From Mycolicibacterium goodii (GTDB taxonomy: Bacteria; Actinomycetota; Actinomycetes; Mycobacteriales; Mycobacteriaceae): 64,000 nt of DNA. The first letter of the stretch is position 1. Each line of letters begins with the position of its first letter. The translations under genes were made by a program, and so were the position numbers. A model generated the notes under the pieces. The model made no database searches. It had not been told where the DNA came from and saw only the letters and a list, made by a program, of their open reading frames with translations. Where the stretch lies: positions 682,001 to 746,000 of the forward strand of contig NZ_CP012150.1 of assembly GCF_001187505.1 (NCBI RefSeq), given 5' to 3'. Below are positions 1 through 8,865 of this stretch, piece by piece.

Positions 1-634
1 GCGATGTGCCCGTACAGCGGTGCTATGACGGCGCCGTGGTGCGCTACCGCGACGGCAACCGCACGATCACCGTGGTCGGCACCGCCGAGTTCATGTCGAA
101 CGCCGGTCTGCTCAAGGCCGGAAACGCCGCCCTGGCGATGAACCTCGCAGGCGATTCCGACCGGGTGATCTGGTATGCGCCACAGAAATTCGAGGGCACC
201 TCGACCGGTGACCGCAAGCTGTCTGATCTGCTGCCCGATCAGGTGCGCTGGATCGTCCTGCAACTGTGCGTGGTGGTCGCGCTGCTCGCGGTGTGGCAGG
301 GCCGCCGGATCGGCCCGCTGGTCGCCGAGCACCTGCCCGTGGTGGTTCGCGCCTCGGAGACCGTCGAGGGCCGCGGCAAGCTGTACCGCTCGCACCGCGC
401 CCGTGACCGCGCGGCCGAGGCGTTGCGCACCGCGACGCTGCAGCGTCTGCGGCCGCGGATCGGTCTGACCGCCGAGGCCGATCCGGCTGCCGTGGCCGCC
501 GCCGTCGCCGCCCGCTGCGGGCAGGACTCCGCGGCGGTGGGTCACGTGCTGTTCGGCCCGCCGCCTGCCACCGATTCCGATCTTGTCCAACTCGCCCATC
601 AACTCGACGACATCGAAAGGCAGGTCGCGCACTC

Positions 635-638
<4 letters not shown>
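1..638 (+). CDS. DUF4350 domain protein, 5'-truncated by the window edge
   Basis: The reading frame is open from the first bases, so the N-terminus lies outside the window. A GTG at 6 is in frame but is probably an internal codon. The visible part has an extracytoplasmic-type stretch and one hydrophobic helix near residues 80-97 (IVLQLCVVVALLAVWQGRR), followed by a charged cytoplasmic tail. This is the usual architecture of the DUF4350 protein encoded just before MoxR and DUF58 genes in mycobacteria (Rv3691-like by gene order). No enzymatic motif is visible. Its stop overlaps the next start (GTGA), so it is translationally coupled to the MoxR gene and belongs to that operon. Function is unknown; a membrane-anchored accessory of the MoxR/DUF58 pair is the contextual inference. 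Confidence 0.8.
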
Positions 639-1605
<967 letters not shown>

Positions 1606-1606
<1 letters not shown>

Positions 1607-2928
1607 TGGTGCTCACCGGCCGCACCGGCCTGGTCGCGTTGGTCTGTGTGCTGCCCATCGCGGTGGCCCCTTGGCCGGCAACGGCTTTCGCCGTGCTGCT
1701 GGCGCTGTTGCTGATCGTCGTCGGCGTCGACGTCGCACTCGCGGGCAGTCCGCGCCGCCTGCACGTCCAGCGCGGCGGCGATCGCACCGCCCGGTTGGGT
1801 CAGACCGTCGAGTCCGTCGTCGAACTTCGGAACCCCGGTCGGCGCCGCGTGCACGGGCACATCCGCGACGCGTGGCCGCCGAGCGCCTGCGCACAGCCAC
1901 GCGTCCAACCACTCGATGTCCCCGCCGGGCAACACGTTCGCGTCGTGACGAGGTTGCGCCCGGTCCGGCGTGGGGACCAGCGCTGCGACACCGTCACCGT
2001 GCGCTCGATCGGCCCGCTCGGTCTGGCGGGCAGACAGGCCGCCCACCGCGTCCCGGCCCAGCTGCGCATCCTGCCGCCGTTCCTGTCCCGCAAGCATTTA
2101 CCGTCACGGCTGGCGCGGTTGCGCGAACTCGACGGCGCCATCCCGGTTCTCATCCGCGGGCAGGGCACCGAGTTCGACTCGCTGCGCGAGTACGTCGTCG
2201 GCGACGACGTCCGTTCGATCGACTGGCGCGCGTCGGCGCGGCGCGCCGACGTCGTGGTGCGCACGTGGCGCCCCGAACGCGACCGGCGCGTCGTGATCGT
2301 GCTCGACACCGGGCGCACGTCCGCCGGGCGCGTTGGGGTGGACCCGACCGAGAGCGATCCCGGTGGCTGGCCGCGACTGGACTGGTCGATGGACGCCGCG
2401 CTGCTGCTGGCCGCGCTCGCCTCGCGGGCCGGTGACCACGTCGACTTCGTGGCGTTCGACCGGGTGATGCGCGCCGGGGTGTTCAACGCCTCGCGCACCG
2501 AGTTGTTGTCCACGCTCGTCGAGGCGATGGCGCCGCTGCAGCCCGCGCTGGTGGAATCCGATGCCACGGCGATGGTCTCGGCGTTGACGCGGCGGGTCCG
2601 GGGACGCTCGCTCGTGGTGCTGTTGACCGATCTGAACGCCTCCGCGCTCGACGAGGGACTCATGACGGTGCTGCCGCAATTGGCGGGCAGGCATCAGGTG
2701 CTGCTCGCCGCGGTGGCCGACCCGCGCGTCGACGAACTCGCCGCGGGCCGCTCGGATGCGGCGGCCGTGTACGACGCCGCGGCCGCCGAGCGTGCCCGCA
2801 ACGACCGCCGCGCGATCGCGGCACGGTTGCGCAGGCACGGCGTCGACGTGGTCGACGCGCCGCCGGAGGATCTGGCGCCGGCGCTGGCCGACCACTACCT
2901 GGCGATGAAGGCCACCGGCAAGCTCTGA
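1606..2928 (+). CDS. DUF58 domain protein (MoxR partner)
   Basis: The protein has 440 residues from the ATG at 1606, which overlaps the moxR stop. An upstream in-frame start at 1438 lies inside moxR and is rejected. Two hydrophobic helices lie at about residues 7-45, then a beta-rich segment, then the DUF58 core with GTEFDSLREYVVGDDVRSIDWRAS-like sequence near residue 185, and a von Willebrand-like fold (VIVLDTGRTS) carrying part of a MIDAS-type motif. DUF58 proteins are membrane-anchored partners of MoxR ATPases. Gene order matches Rv3693. It converges with the SpoIIM-like gene with a single base between the stops. Confidence 0.93.
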
Positions 2929-2929
2929 G

Positions 2930-3922
2930 TCACGCGGTCGGCGCGTAGTCCGGCGCGTCCTCGATGTCGCCGCTCTCCCCCGCGCGCACGGCCTTTCGGC
3001 CGAAGTGGACCACATACGCCAGGAATGCGATCTCGACGGCCACGCCGATCCCGATGCGCACCACCGTCGGCAAGGGCGACGGTGTCACGAGCGCCTCGAC
3101 CAGGCCGGAGATCAACAGGACCACCACCAGGCCGATGGCTACCGACACCACGGCGCGGCCCTGCTCGGCGAGCACCTGGGCGCGCGGGCGGTCTCCCGGC
3201 GCGATCACGGTCCAGCCCAGACGCATTCCCACCGCACCGGCCAGGAACACCGCGGTGAGTTCCAGCAGACCGTGCGGGGTGATCAACCCCATGAACACGT
3301 CCCCGGCACCGGCGTGGAACATCACGCCCGCGATCAAGCCGAGGTTGGCGGCGTTCTGGAACAGGATGTAGGGAATCGGCAGGCCCAGCAGGATCGCGAA
3401 CCCGATGCATTGCGCGGCGACCCACGCGTTGTTGACCCACACCCGCAGCCCGAACGACCCGGCGGGGTTCTCGCTGTAGTACGACGCGAAATCGTGATTG
3501 ACCAATTTCTCGATCTCGCTGGGGGTTCCGATCGCCGAGTGCACCTCGGGGTTGCCCGCGACCCACAGCGCCAGCGCGACCGTCACGATGAAGAACCCGA
3601 TGGCCGTGCCGAGCCACCACCGCCAGGACCGGTACGCCACCACCGGGAACGACACCGTCCAGAACCGGACGAACTCCCGCCACAACGGCGCGTGGGCACC
3701 GGTGACCGCGGCGCGCGCCCGGGCCACCAGACCCGACAGCCTGCCGACGAGCACGGCGTCGCCGGACGCCGAACGCACCATCGACAGGTGCGTCGACACC
3801 CGCTGATACAGGTCGACGAGTTCGTCCACCTCGGCGCCGCTGAGCCGGCGCCTGCGTTTCACCAGATGTTCCAGGCGGTCCCAGGTGGCGCGATGGGCCA
3901 GCACGAACGCATCGACATCCAC
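2930..3922 (-). CDS. SpoIIM-like stage II sporulation M family membrane protein
   Basis: This is a 330-residue integral membrane protein read from a GTG at 3922. The first ~95 residues are soluble and helical, with basic and heptad-like runs (HLVKRRRRLSGAEVDELVDLY). Five or six hydrophobic helices follow, containing the SpoIIM/DUF95 signature region with PHGLLEL, which is well conserved in this family. In non-sporulating actinobacteria the gene sits next to RDD, MoxR and DUF58 genes (Rv3694c by synteny), and the role is unknown. It is divergent from the RDD gene with only 33 bp between starts, so both promoters must overlap there. The C-terminus is acidic and hydrophilic. Confidence 0.92.
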   Translation of the reverse strand: MDVDAFVLAHRATWDRLEHLVKRRRRLSGAEVDELVDLYQRVSTHLSMVRSASGDAVLVGRLSGLVARARAAVTGAHAPLWREFVRFWTVSFPVVAYRSWRWWLGTAIGFFIVTVALALWVAGNPEVHSAIGTPSEIEKLVNHDFASYYSENPAGSFGLRVWVNNAWVAAQCIGFAILLGLPIPYILFQNAANLGLIAGVMFHAGAGDVFMGLITPHGLLELTAVFLAGAVGMRLGWTVIAPGDRPRAQVLAEQGRAVVSVAIGLVVVLLISGLVEALVTPSPLPTVVRIGIGVAVEIAFLAYVVHFGRKAVRAGESGDIEDAPDYAPTA

Positions 3923-3955
3923 TCGGCCGAGCTTAATCGCCTACCGTGGGTCGTT

Positions 3956-4834
3956 ATGGTCTCCCAGCCCGAACCGGTGGTGACCGGGGACGCCGTGGTC
4001 CTCGATGTGTCGATCGCCCAGCTACCCGTTCGGGTACTGGCGATCCTCATCGACATGTTCGCGATCCTCGTCCTCTACGTGATCGGCGTGCTGCTGTGGT
4101 CGATCACCCTGACCCAGCTGGACGAGGCGTTGTCCGCGGCGATTCTGATCATCTTCACGGTGCTGGCCATCGTCGGATATCCGGTGATCATGGAGACCGC
4201 CACGCGGGGACGCTCGCTGGGCAAGATCGCGCTCGGGTTGCGTGTGGTGTCCGAGGACGGCAGCCCGGAACGCTTCCGCCAGGCGCTGTTTCGCGGCATC
4301 TCGGGCTTCATCGAGATCTGGATGCTGACCGGCGGTCCCGCGGTGATCTGCAGCCTGCTGTCGTCGAAAGGCAAGCGGATCGGCGACGTGTTCGCCGGGA
4401 CCATCGTGATCAGCGAGCGCGGACCGAGGCCGCAACCGCCGCCGGCCATGCCGCCCGCGCTGGCCTGGTGGGCATCATCGCTGCAGTTGTCCGGGCTGGG
4501 TCCTGAGCAGGTCGAGCTGGCCCGCCAGTACCTGACCCGTGCGCATCAGCTCGACCCCCGCATCCGCGACATGATGGGCCACCGCATTCTCGGTGAGGTG
4601 ACGTCGCGGATCTCGCCGCCGCCCCCGCCCGGCGCGCCGCCGCAGTACGTGCTGGCCGCCGTGCTCGCCGAGCGGCACCGCCGCGAGCTGGCGCGGCTGA
4701 TGCCCGCAGCCCCGCCGCCACCGGCGGCACCGGTTTATCCGGTTTATCCGGCGCCTCCGGTACCGGTCTATCCCCCGCACACCTATGCCCCGCCGCAGCA
4801 ACCCGCGGCCGGTGGTTTCGCCCCACCCGAATGA
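3956..4834 (+). CDS. RDD family membrane protein with proline-rich C-terminus
   Basis: The product has 292 residues from the ATG at 3956; the much longer upstream frame runs antisense through the SpoIIM gene and is rejected. The RDD domain spans about residues 20-150, with RVLAILIDMFAILVL carrying the first Arg and Asp, and three hydrophobic helices ending with GKRIGDVFAGT. The C-terminal ~120 residues are soluble, with a tail of repeated V-Y-P/P-P-A units rich in proline and tyrosine. RDD proteins are of uncertain function; some act in transport or ion exchange. Synteny is with Rv3695. The VYP tail contains a short tandem repeat (cggtttatc, about 4733-4750), a plausible spot for length variation. 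Confidence 0.93.
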   Translation: MVSQPEPVVTGDAVVLDVSIAQLPVRVLAILIDMFAILVLYVIGVLLWSITLTQLDEALSAAILIIFTVLAIVGYPVIMETATRGRSLGKIALGLRVVSEDGSPERFRQALFRGISGFIEIWMLTGGPAVICSLLSSKGKRIGDVFAGTIVISERGPRPQPPPAMPPALAWWASSLQLSGLGPEQVELARQYLTRAHQLDPRIRDMMGHRILGEVTSRISPPPPPGAPPQYVLAAVLAERHRRELARLMPAAPPPPAAPVYPVYPAPPVPVYPPHTYAPPQQPAAGGFAPPE

Positions 4835-4835
4835 G

Positions 4836-4853
4836 TGGGACATCACTGTCCCA
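4836..4853. promoter_or_regulatory. Probable LfrR operator and leaderless lfrR promoter
   Basis: A perfect 7-4-7 inverted repeat, TGGGACA-TCAC-TGTCCCA, lies 30 bp before the lfrR ATG. Downstream, TATATT at 4871-4876 is a good -10 element 7 nt before the ATG at 4884, so the transcript is likely leaderless. The palindrome's right arm falls where the -35 contact would be, which fits repression by steric block. LfrR is known to repress lfrRA; matching this exact dyad to LfrR is inference. Confidence 0.7.
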
Positions 4854-4883
4854 TTTTGAAGCGCTGGTGCTATATTTTGATGC

Positions 4884-5456
4884 ATGACCAGCCCAAGCAT
4901 CGAGAGCGGCGCGCGTGAACGCACACGTCGCGCGATCCTCGATGCCGCCATGCTGGTCCTGGCCGACCACCCAACCGCCGCGCTCGGCGATATCGCTGCG
5001 GCCGCCGGGGTCGGCCGCAGCACGGTCCACCGCTACTACCCGGAACGGTCCGACCTGCTGCGCGCACTGGCCCGCCACGTCCACGACCTGAGCAACGCCG
5101 CGATCGAACGCGCCGACCCGACGAACGGCCCCGTCGACGCCGCGCTGCGCCGGGTCGTCGAGAGCCAACTCGACCTTGGCCCGATCGTGCTGTTCGTCTA
5201 CTACGAGCCCACGATCCTGGCCGATCCGGAACTGGCGGCCTACTTCGAAGTCGGGGACGAGGCCATCGTCGAGGTGCTCAACCGCGCATCGACAGAGAGG
5301 CCCGAATATCCCCCCGGGTGGGCGCGACGAGTGTTCTGGGCGCTCATGCAGGCCGGCTATGAGGCCGCCAAGCAGGACGGCACGCCGCGACACCAGATCG
5401 TCGACGCCATCATGGCCAGCCTGACCTCGGGCACCATCACCCTCCCGCGCGCCTGA
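4884..5456 (+). CDS. lfrR: TetR-family repressor LfrR of the LfrA efflux pump
   Basis: This 190-residue TetR-family protein has an N-terminal helix-turn-helix at about residues 30-55 (LGDIAAAAGVGRSTVHRYYP) and a C-terminal ligand-binding domain. From memory the sequence is almost that of M. smegmatis LfrR, the repressor of the LfrA multidrug pump that is released by dyes and other cationic ligands. It lies 56 bp upstream of lfrA on the same strand and likely shares its promoter. A perfect dyad upstream would serve as autoregulatory operator. The spacer before lfrA (5457-5512) is pyrimidine-rich and holds an AGGAG ribosome site but no clear separate promoter. Confidence 0.95.
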   Translation: MTSPSIESGARERTRRAILDAAMLVLADHPTAALGDIAAAAGVGRSTVHRYYPERSDLLRALARHVHDLSNAAIERADPTNGPVDAALRRVVESQLDLGPIVLFVYYEPTILADPELAAYFEVGDEAIVEVLNRASTERPEYPPGWARRVFWALMQAGYEAAKQDGTPRHQIVDAIMASLTSGTITLPRA

Positions 5457-5512
5457 TCCCAACCATCCCAAACCCCTTTCTTCACAACCTTTTCCGTACA
5501 GGAGCTCTTCTC

Positions 5513-7039
5513 ATGTCCACCCGCATCGACGGCACGCCGTCGGCGACCCGGACCCCCAGACGGGCCTGGGTGGCCCTGGCCGTCCTCGCGCTTCCGGTGT
5601 TGCTCATCGCCATCGACAACACCGTGCTGGCCTTCGCGTTGCCGCTGATCGCCGAGGATTTCCGGCCGTCGGCCACCACACAGTTGTGGATCGTCGACGT
5701 CTACTCGCTGGTGCTGGCCGCGCTGCTGGTCGCCATGGGCAGCCTCGGTGACCGACTCGGCCGCCGCAGGCTGCTGCTCATCGGCGGAGCCGGTTTCGCG
5801 GTCGTCTCGGCGGTGGCGGCGTTCGCCCCGAGTGCCGGGTACCTGGTGGCCGCGCGCGCACTGCTCGGCGTGTTCGGCGCAATGCTCATGCCCTCGACGC
5901 TGTCGCTGATCCGCAACATCTTCACCGACGCGTCGGCGCGACGGTTGGCCATCGCGATCTGGGCGTCGTGTTTCACCGCGGGTTCCGCGCTCGGCCCGAT
6001 CGTCGGCGGCGCGCTGCTGGAGCATTTCCACTGGGGCGCGGTGTTCCTGGTGGCCGTCCCGATTCTGCTGCCGCTGCTGGTACTCGGCCCGCGCCTGGTG
6101 CCCGAATCGCGTGACCCCAACCCGGGCCCGTTCGATCCCACGAGCATCGTGTTGTCGTTCACCACGATGCTGCCGATCGTGTGGGCGGTCAAGACCGCTG
6201 CGCACGACGGGCTCTCGGCTACCGTCGGGGGCGCCTTCGCCCTCGGCATCGCCTCGGGTGCGCTGTTCGTACGACGTCAGAACCGCAGTACCACACCGAT
6301 GCTCGACATCGGCCTGTTCGCGGTGAAGCCGTTCACGTCGTCGATCCTGGCGAACTTCCTGTCGATCATCGGCCTGATCGGGTTCATCTTCTTCATCTCC
6401 CAGCACCTGCAGTTGGTGTTGGGCCTGTCCCCGCTCACCGCGGGTCTGGTGACGCTTCCGGGTGCGGTGGTGTCGATGATCGCCGGACTGGCCGTGGTGA
6501 AGGCCGCCAAGCGCTTCGCCCCGGACACCCTGATGGTCACGGGGCTGGTGTTCGTCGCGGCCGGCTTCCTGATGATCCTGCTGTTCCGCCACAACCTCAG
6601 CGTGGCCGCGATCATCGCGTCGTTCGTGGTCCTCGAACTCGGCGTCGGCGTGTCACAGACGGTGTCCAACGACACCATCGTGGCGTCGGTTCCTGCCCCG
6701 AAATCCGGTGCGGCATCCGCTGTTTCGGAGACGGCCTACGAGCTGGGCGCGGTGGTCGGCACCGCGACGCTCGGTACCATCTTCACCGCGTTCTACCGCA
6801 CCAACGTCGAGGTCCCCGCAGGGCTGACGCCAGAGCAGACCGGCGCGGCGGCCGAGAGCATCGGCGGCGCGACCGCGGTGGCAGCGGATCTGCCCGCCGC
6901 CACCGCCACCGCGCTGCTGGATTCGGCCCGCACGGCGTTCGACTCCGGGATCGCCCCGACCGCGGCGATCGCCGCGACGTTGGTGCTGGCCGCCGCCGGG
7001 ATCGTCGCAGCCACCTTCCGCAGGCAGCCCAAGCGGTAA
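5513..7039 (+). CDS. lfrA: LfrA multidrug efflux MFS transporter (DHA2 type)
   Basis: This is a 508-residue major facilitator protein with about 14 hydrophobic helices, the QacA-like DHA2 arrangement. Motif A (GSLGDRLGRRRLLL) is near residues 78-91, and helix 1 holds the acidic residue in AIDNTVLAFALP that DHA2 drug pumps use for cation coupling. Helix 5 shows motif C-like GSALGPIVGG. From memory it is nearly identical to M. smegmatis LfrA, a proton-driven exporter of fluoroquinolones, ethidium and acriflavine. It is co-transcribed with lfrR and ends at a strong bidirectional hairpin shared with the convergent DUF1772 gene. Confidence 0.96.
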   Translation: MSTRIDGTPSATRTPRRAWVALAVLALPVLLIAIDNTVLAFALPLIAEDFRPSATTQLWIVDVYSLVLAALLVAMGSLGDRLGRRRLLLIGGAGFAVVSAVAAFAPSAGYLVAARALLGVFGAMLMPSTLSLIRNIFTDASARRLAIAIWASCFTAGSALGPIVGGALLEHFHWGAVFLVAVPILLPLLVLGPRLVPESRDPNPGPFDPTSIVLSFTTMLPIVWAVKTAAHDGLSATVGGAFALGIASGALFVRRQNRSTTPMLDIGLFAVKPFTSSILANFLSIIGLIGFIFFISQHLQLVLGLSPLTAGLVTLPGAVVSMIAGLAVVKAAKRFAPDTLMVTGLVFVAAGFLMILLFRHNLSVAAIIASFVVLELGVGVSQTVSNDTIVASVPAPKSGAASAVSETAYELGAVVGTATLGTIFTAFYRTNVEVPAGLTPEQTGAAAESIGGATAVAADLPAATATALLDSARTAFDSGIAPTAAIAATLVLAAAGIVAATFRRQPKR

Positions 7040-7050
7040 CCCTTCCTGCG

Positions 7051-7108
7051 CGAGCAGACGCCGAGGTACCCGGGAACACGCTTTCCCGGGTACTCCCACG
7101 TCTGCTCG
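7051..7108. terminator. Bidirectional terminator hairpin after lfrA
   Basis: A long interrupted stem: CGAGCAGACG (7051-7060) pairs with CGTCTGCTCG (7099-7108), and inside it GTACCCGGGAA (7066-7076) pairs with TTCCCGGGTAC (7083-7093). It sits between the convergent lfrA and DUF1772 stops and can fold on both strands. There is no long T-run, as is common for mycobacterial terminators. Confidence 0.75.
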
Positions 7109-7118
7109 CCAGGAGAAC

Positions 7119-7598
7119 TCAGCGGTAACGCAGGCCGATCAGCAGCAGGATCCCGCCGAGGAAGCCCGAGGCGGTGCGCACGTGGTTCCACGCGGTCCAG
7201 GTGCTGAAGTAGGCCTGCCATTCGGCCGCGGCATCGGCCAGGTCGACCTGGTCGAGATGATTGTTGAGCGGCACGTTGAACAGCATCGTGACGATGATGC
7301 CGAGGATCCCGAAGATCGCGCCGCCGAGCAGGAGCCAGCTGCCCGGCCGGGCAATCTGGGCCACCGCGAGCACGCCGACGACCAGTGACAGCAGTGCGGA
7401 GCCGAACAGGAACAGCAGGAACGGCGCGTTGGCGTTGGCCTCGGCGTTGATGCCGCGCATCGCGGTGATCGCGTCGATGGGGCCGGTGCGGTCCAGACCG
7501 CGCATCACGAAGGTGGAGAACACGTAGAAGATCCCACCGGAGGCAGCGCTGCCGAGGGCTGCGGCTGCGGTGAGGACGACGACGGGGCTGATGGTCAT
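7119..7598 (-). CDS. DUF1772 (anthrone oxygenase-like) membrane protein
   Basis: The protein has 159 residues from the ATG at 7598. An in-frame ATG at 7634 would add 12 residues before the first helix; the shorter form starts directly at the membrane segment and is preferred. Four hydrophobic helices are visible, with the family-typical FYVFSTFVMRGL after helix 1 and NVPLNNHL in the middle. DUF1772 is related to fungal anthrone oxygenases, but most bacterial members have no known substrate. The AraC-type gene at 7884 is divergently placed and is a plausible regulator, an arrangement often seen for this family. Only the methyltransferase remnant separates them. Confidence 0.88.
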   Translation of the reverse strand: MTISPVVVLTAAAALGSAASGGIFYVFSTFVMRGLDRTGPIDAITAMRGINAEANANAPFLLFLFGSALLSLVVGVLAVAQIARPGSWLLLGGAIFGILGIIVTMLFNVPLNNHLDQVDLADAAAEWQAYFSTWTAWNHVRTASGFLGGILLLIGLRYR

Positions 7599-7685
7599 GG
7601 CTTCAGTCAACGACGTCGTTGCGAGACGTTCCATCGATGAGAATCCCGATTCCATACGTGATCGTCTCACTGCCAAGTTGGGTCG

Positions 7686-7867
7686 ATGACGTTGGACGAT
7701 TTGGTGGCCGAGGCCGACGCGGCACCCGTGGCCGGTTGGGACTTCTCGTGGCTGGACGGCCGCGCCACCGCGACAAGCTCGCCGCACTGCACCGCCAGAT
7801 CGAGGCCGACGGTTCGTTCGTCGCGCACTCGTCGCGTCACCTGATCGAGGCCCGCAAGCCCGGTTGA
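7686..7867 (+). pseudogene. Internally deleted class I methyltransferase remnant
   Basis: ATG at 7686 opens a frame reading MTLDDLVAEADAAPVAGWDF then SWLDGRAT, the typical N-terminus of a family of ~250-residue SAM methyltransferases in actinobacteria. After about 28 codons (near 7770) the sequence jumps to a different frame that reads RDKLAALHRQIEADGSFVAH and ends SSRHLIEARKPG, the typical C-terminus of the same family, with stop at 7865-7867. The central ~190 residues, including the whole SAM-binding fold, are missing and the ends are out of frame. It cannot encode a working enzyme. The family assignment rests on memory of homologues. Confidence 0.75.
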
Positions 7868-7883
7868 GCGTTACCCTACCGAG

Positions 7884-8816
7884 GTGGACGCCCTGGTCGG
7901 ACTGCTCGACGGGGTACGCGCGCGGGGCGCGTTCGTACTGCGGTTGCGCATGGATCCGCCCTGGTCGCTGGCGATCCGCGACGAGGCTCCGCTGGCGCTG
8001 ATCTGCCAGACCCGCGGAGACGCCGTGATCGTCGGCGACCGCAGCGGCGCGTTCCGGCTCGGGCCCGGCGATGTCGCGCTGACCCGCGGCACCGAAAACT
8101 ATGTGTTCGCCGACGATCCGGCCACGCGGCCGAGCGTCGTGATCAATCCCGGGCAGCGATGCACGACGCTGTCGGGTGAGGATCTGCACTTCGAGATGTC
8201 GCTCGGGCTGCGCAGCTGGGGTAACAGCGCCACGGGTGCCGCGGAGTCGATCGTGTGCGCGTACGAGGGCCGCAGCGAGGTCAGCGCGCGCCTGCTCGAC
8301 GCGCTCCCTGCCGTGCTGGTGCTGCGCGCGGACGAGTGGGACACGCCGCTGATCGATCTGCTGTCGGTCGAGGCGGACCGCGACGGGCCCGGCCAGGAGG
8401 CCTACTTGGACCGGCTGCTCGACCTGCTGCTGATGGCCGTGCTGCGCACGTGGTTCGACCGCGACGGCAACGCGCCCGCGTGGTGGCAGGCCGAGCGGGA
8501 TCTCGTTGTCGGCCCTGCGCTCAAACTGATCTACAACAATCCGGCCCATCCGTGGACCGTCGCCAATCTTGCAGCGGCCGTGGGGTGTTCGCGGGCGGTG
8601 TTCGCGCGCCGGTTCACCGATCAGGTCGGTGAACCGCCGATCGCATTCCTCACCGGCTGGCGCCTGGCGCTGGCGGCCGATCTGCTGCGCGGTAGCGACA
8701 CCACGATCGCCGCGGTGGCCCGGCAGGTCGGTTACTCCACGCCGTTCGCGCTGAGCAGCGCGTTCAAGCGGTCGTACGGCGTCAGCCCGAACGAACATCG
8801 GGAGCGGGTCGGTTGA
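7884..8816 (+). CDS. AraC-family regulator with cupin sensor domain
   Basis: This 310-residue regulator starts at GTG 7884. Residues ~10-190 form an AraC_N/cupin-type domain (RLGPGDVALTRG and related turns), and residues ~205-305 hold two helix-turn-helix repeats typical of AraC (WTVANLAAAVGCSRAVFARRF, then TIAAVARQVGYSTPFALSSAF) followed by the family ending YGVSPNEHR. Proteins of this subtype often sit beside oxidoreductases or DUF1772 proteins and respond to small organic ligands. The divergent DUF1772 gene is the likeliest local target, although the methyltransferase remnant lies between them. The ligand is unknown. Confidence 0.92.
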   Translation: MDALVGLLDGVRARGAFVLRLRMDPPWSLAIRDEAPLALICQTRGDAVIVGDRSGAFRLGPGDVALTRGTENYVFADDPATRPSVVINPGQRCTTLSGEDLHFEMSLGLRSWGNSATGAAESIVCAYEGRSEVSARLLDALPAVLVLRADEWDTPLIDLLSVEADRDGPGQEAYLDRLLDLLLMAVLRTWFDRDGNAPAWWQAERDLVVGPALKLIYNNPAHPWTVANLAAAVGCSRAVFARRFTDQVGEPPIAFLTGWRLALAADLLRGSDTTIAAVARQVGYSTPFALSSAFKRSYGVSPNEHRERVG

Positions 8817-8865
8817 CGCGCGCCAGTGTGGGAAACCCGAAGCCGGCCATGGCCGGCCACATTAC

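Noticed and set aside
3005..3955. 609-codon frame extending the RDD gene upstream
   Set aside because: The extra 317 codons run antisense through the SpoIIM-like gene; the RDD family starts at ATG 3956.
7598..8798. Extension of DUF1772 to a 559-residue protein
   Set aside because: The extra part is antisense to the AraC-type gene and has no recognisable domain.
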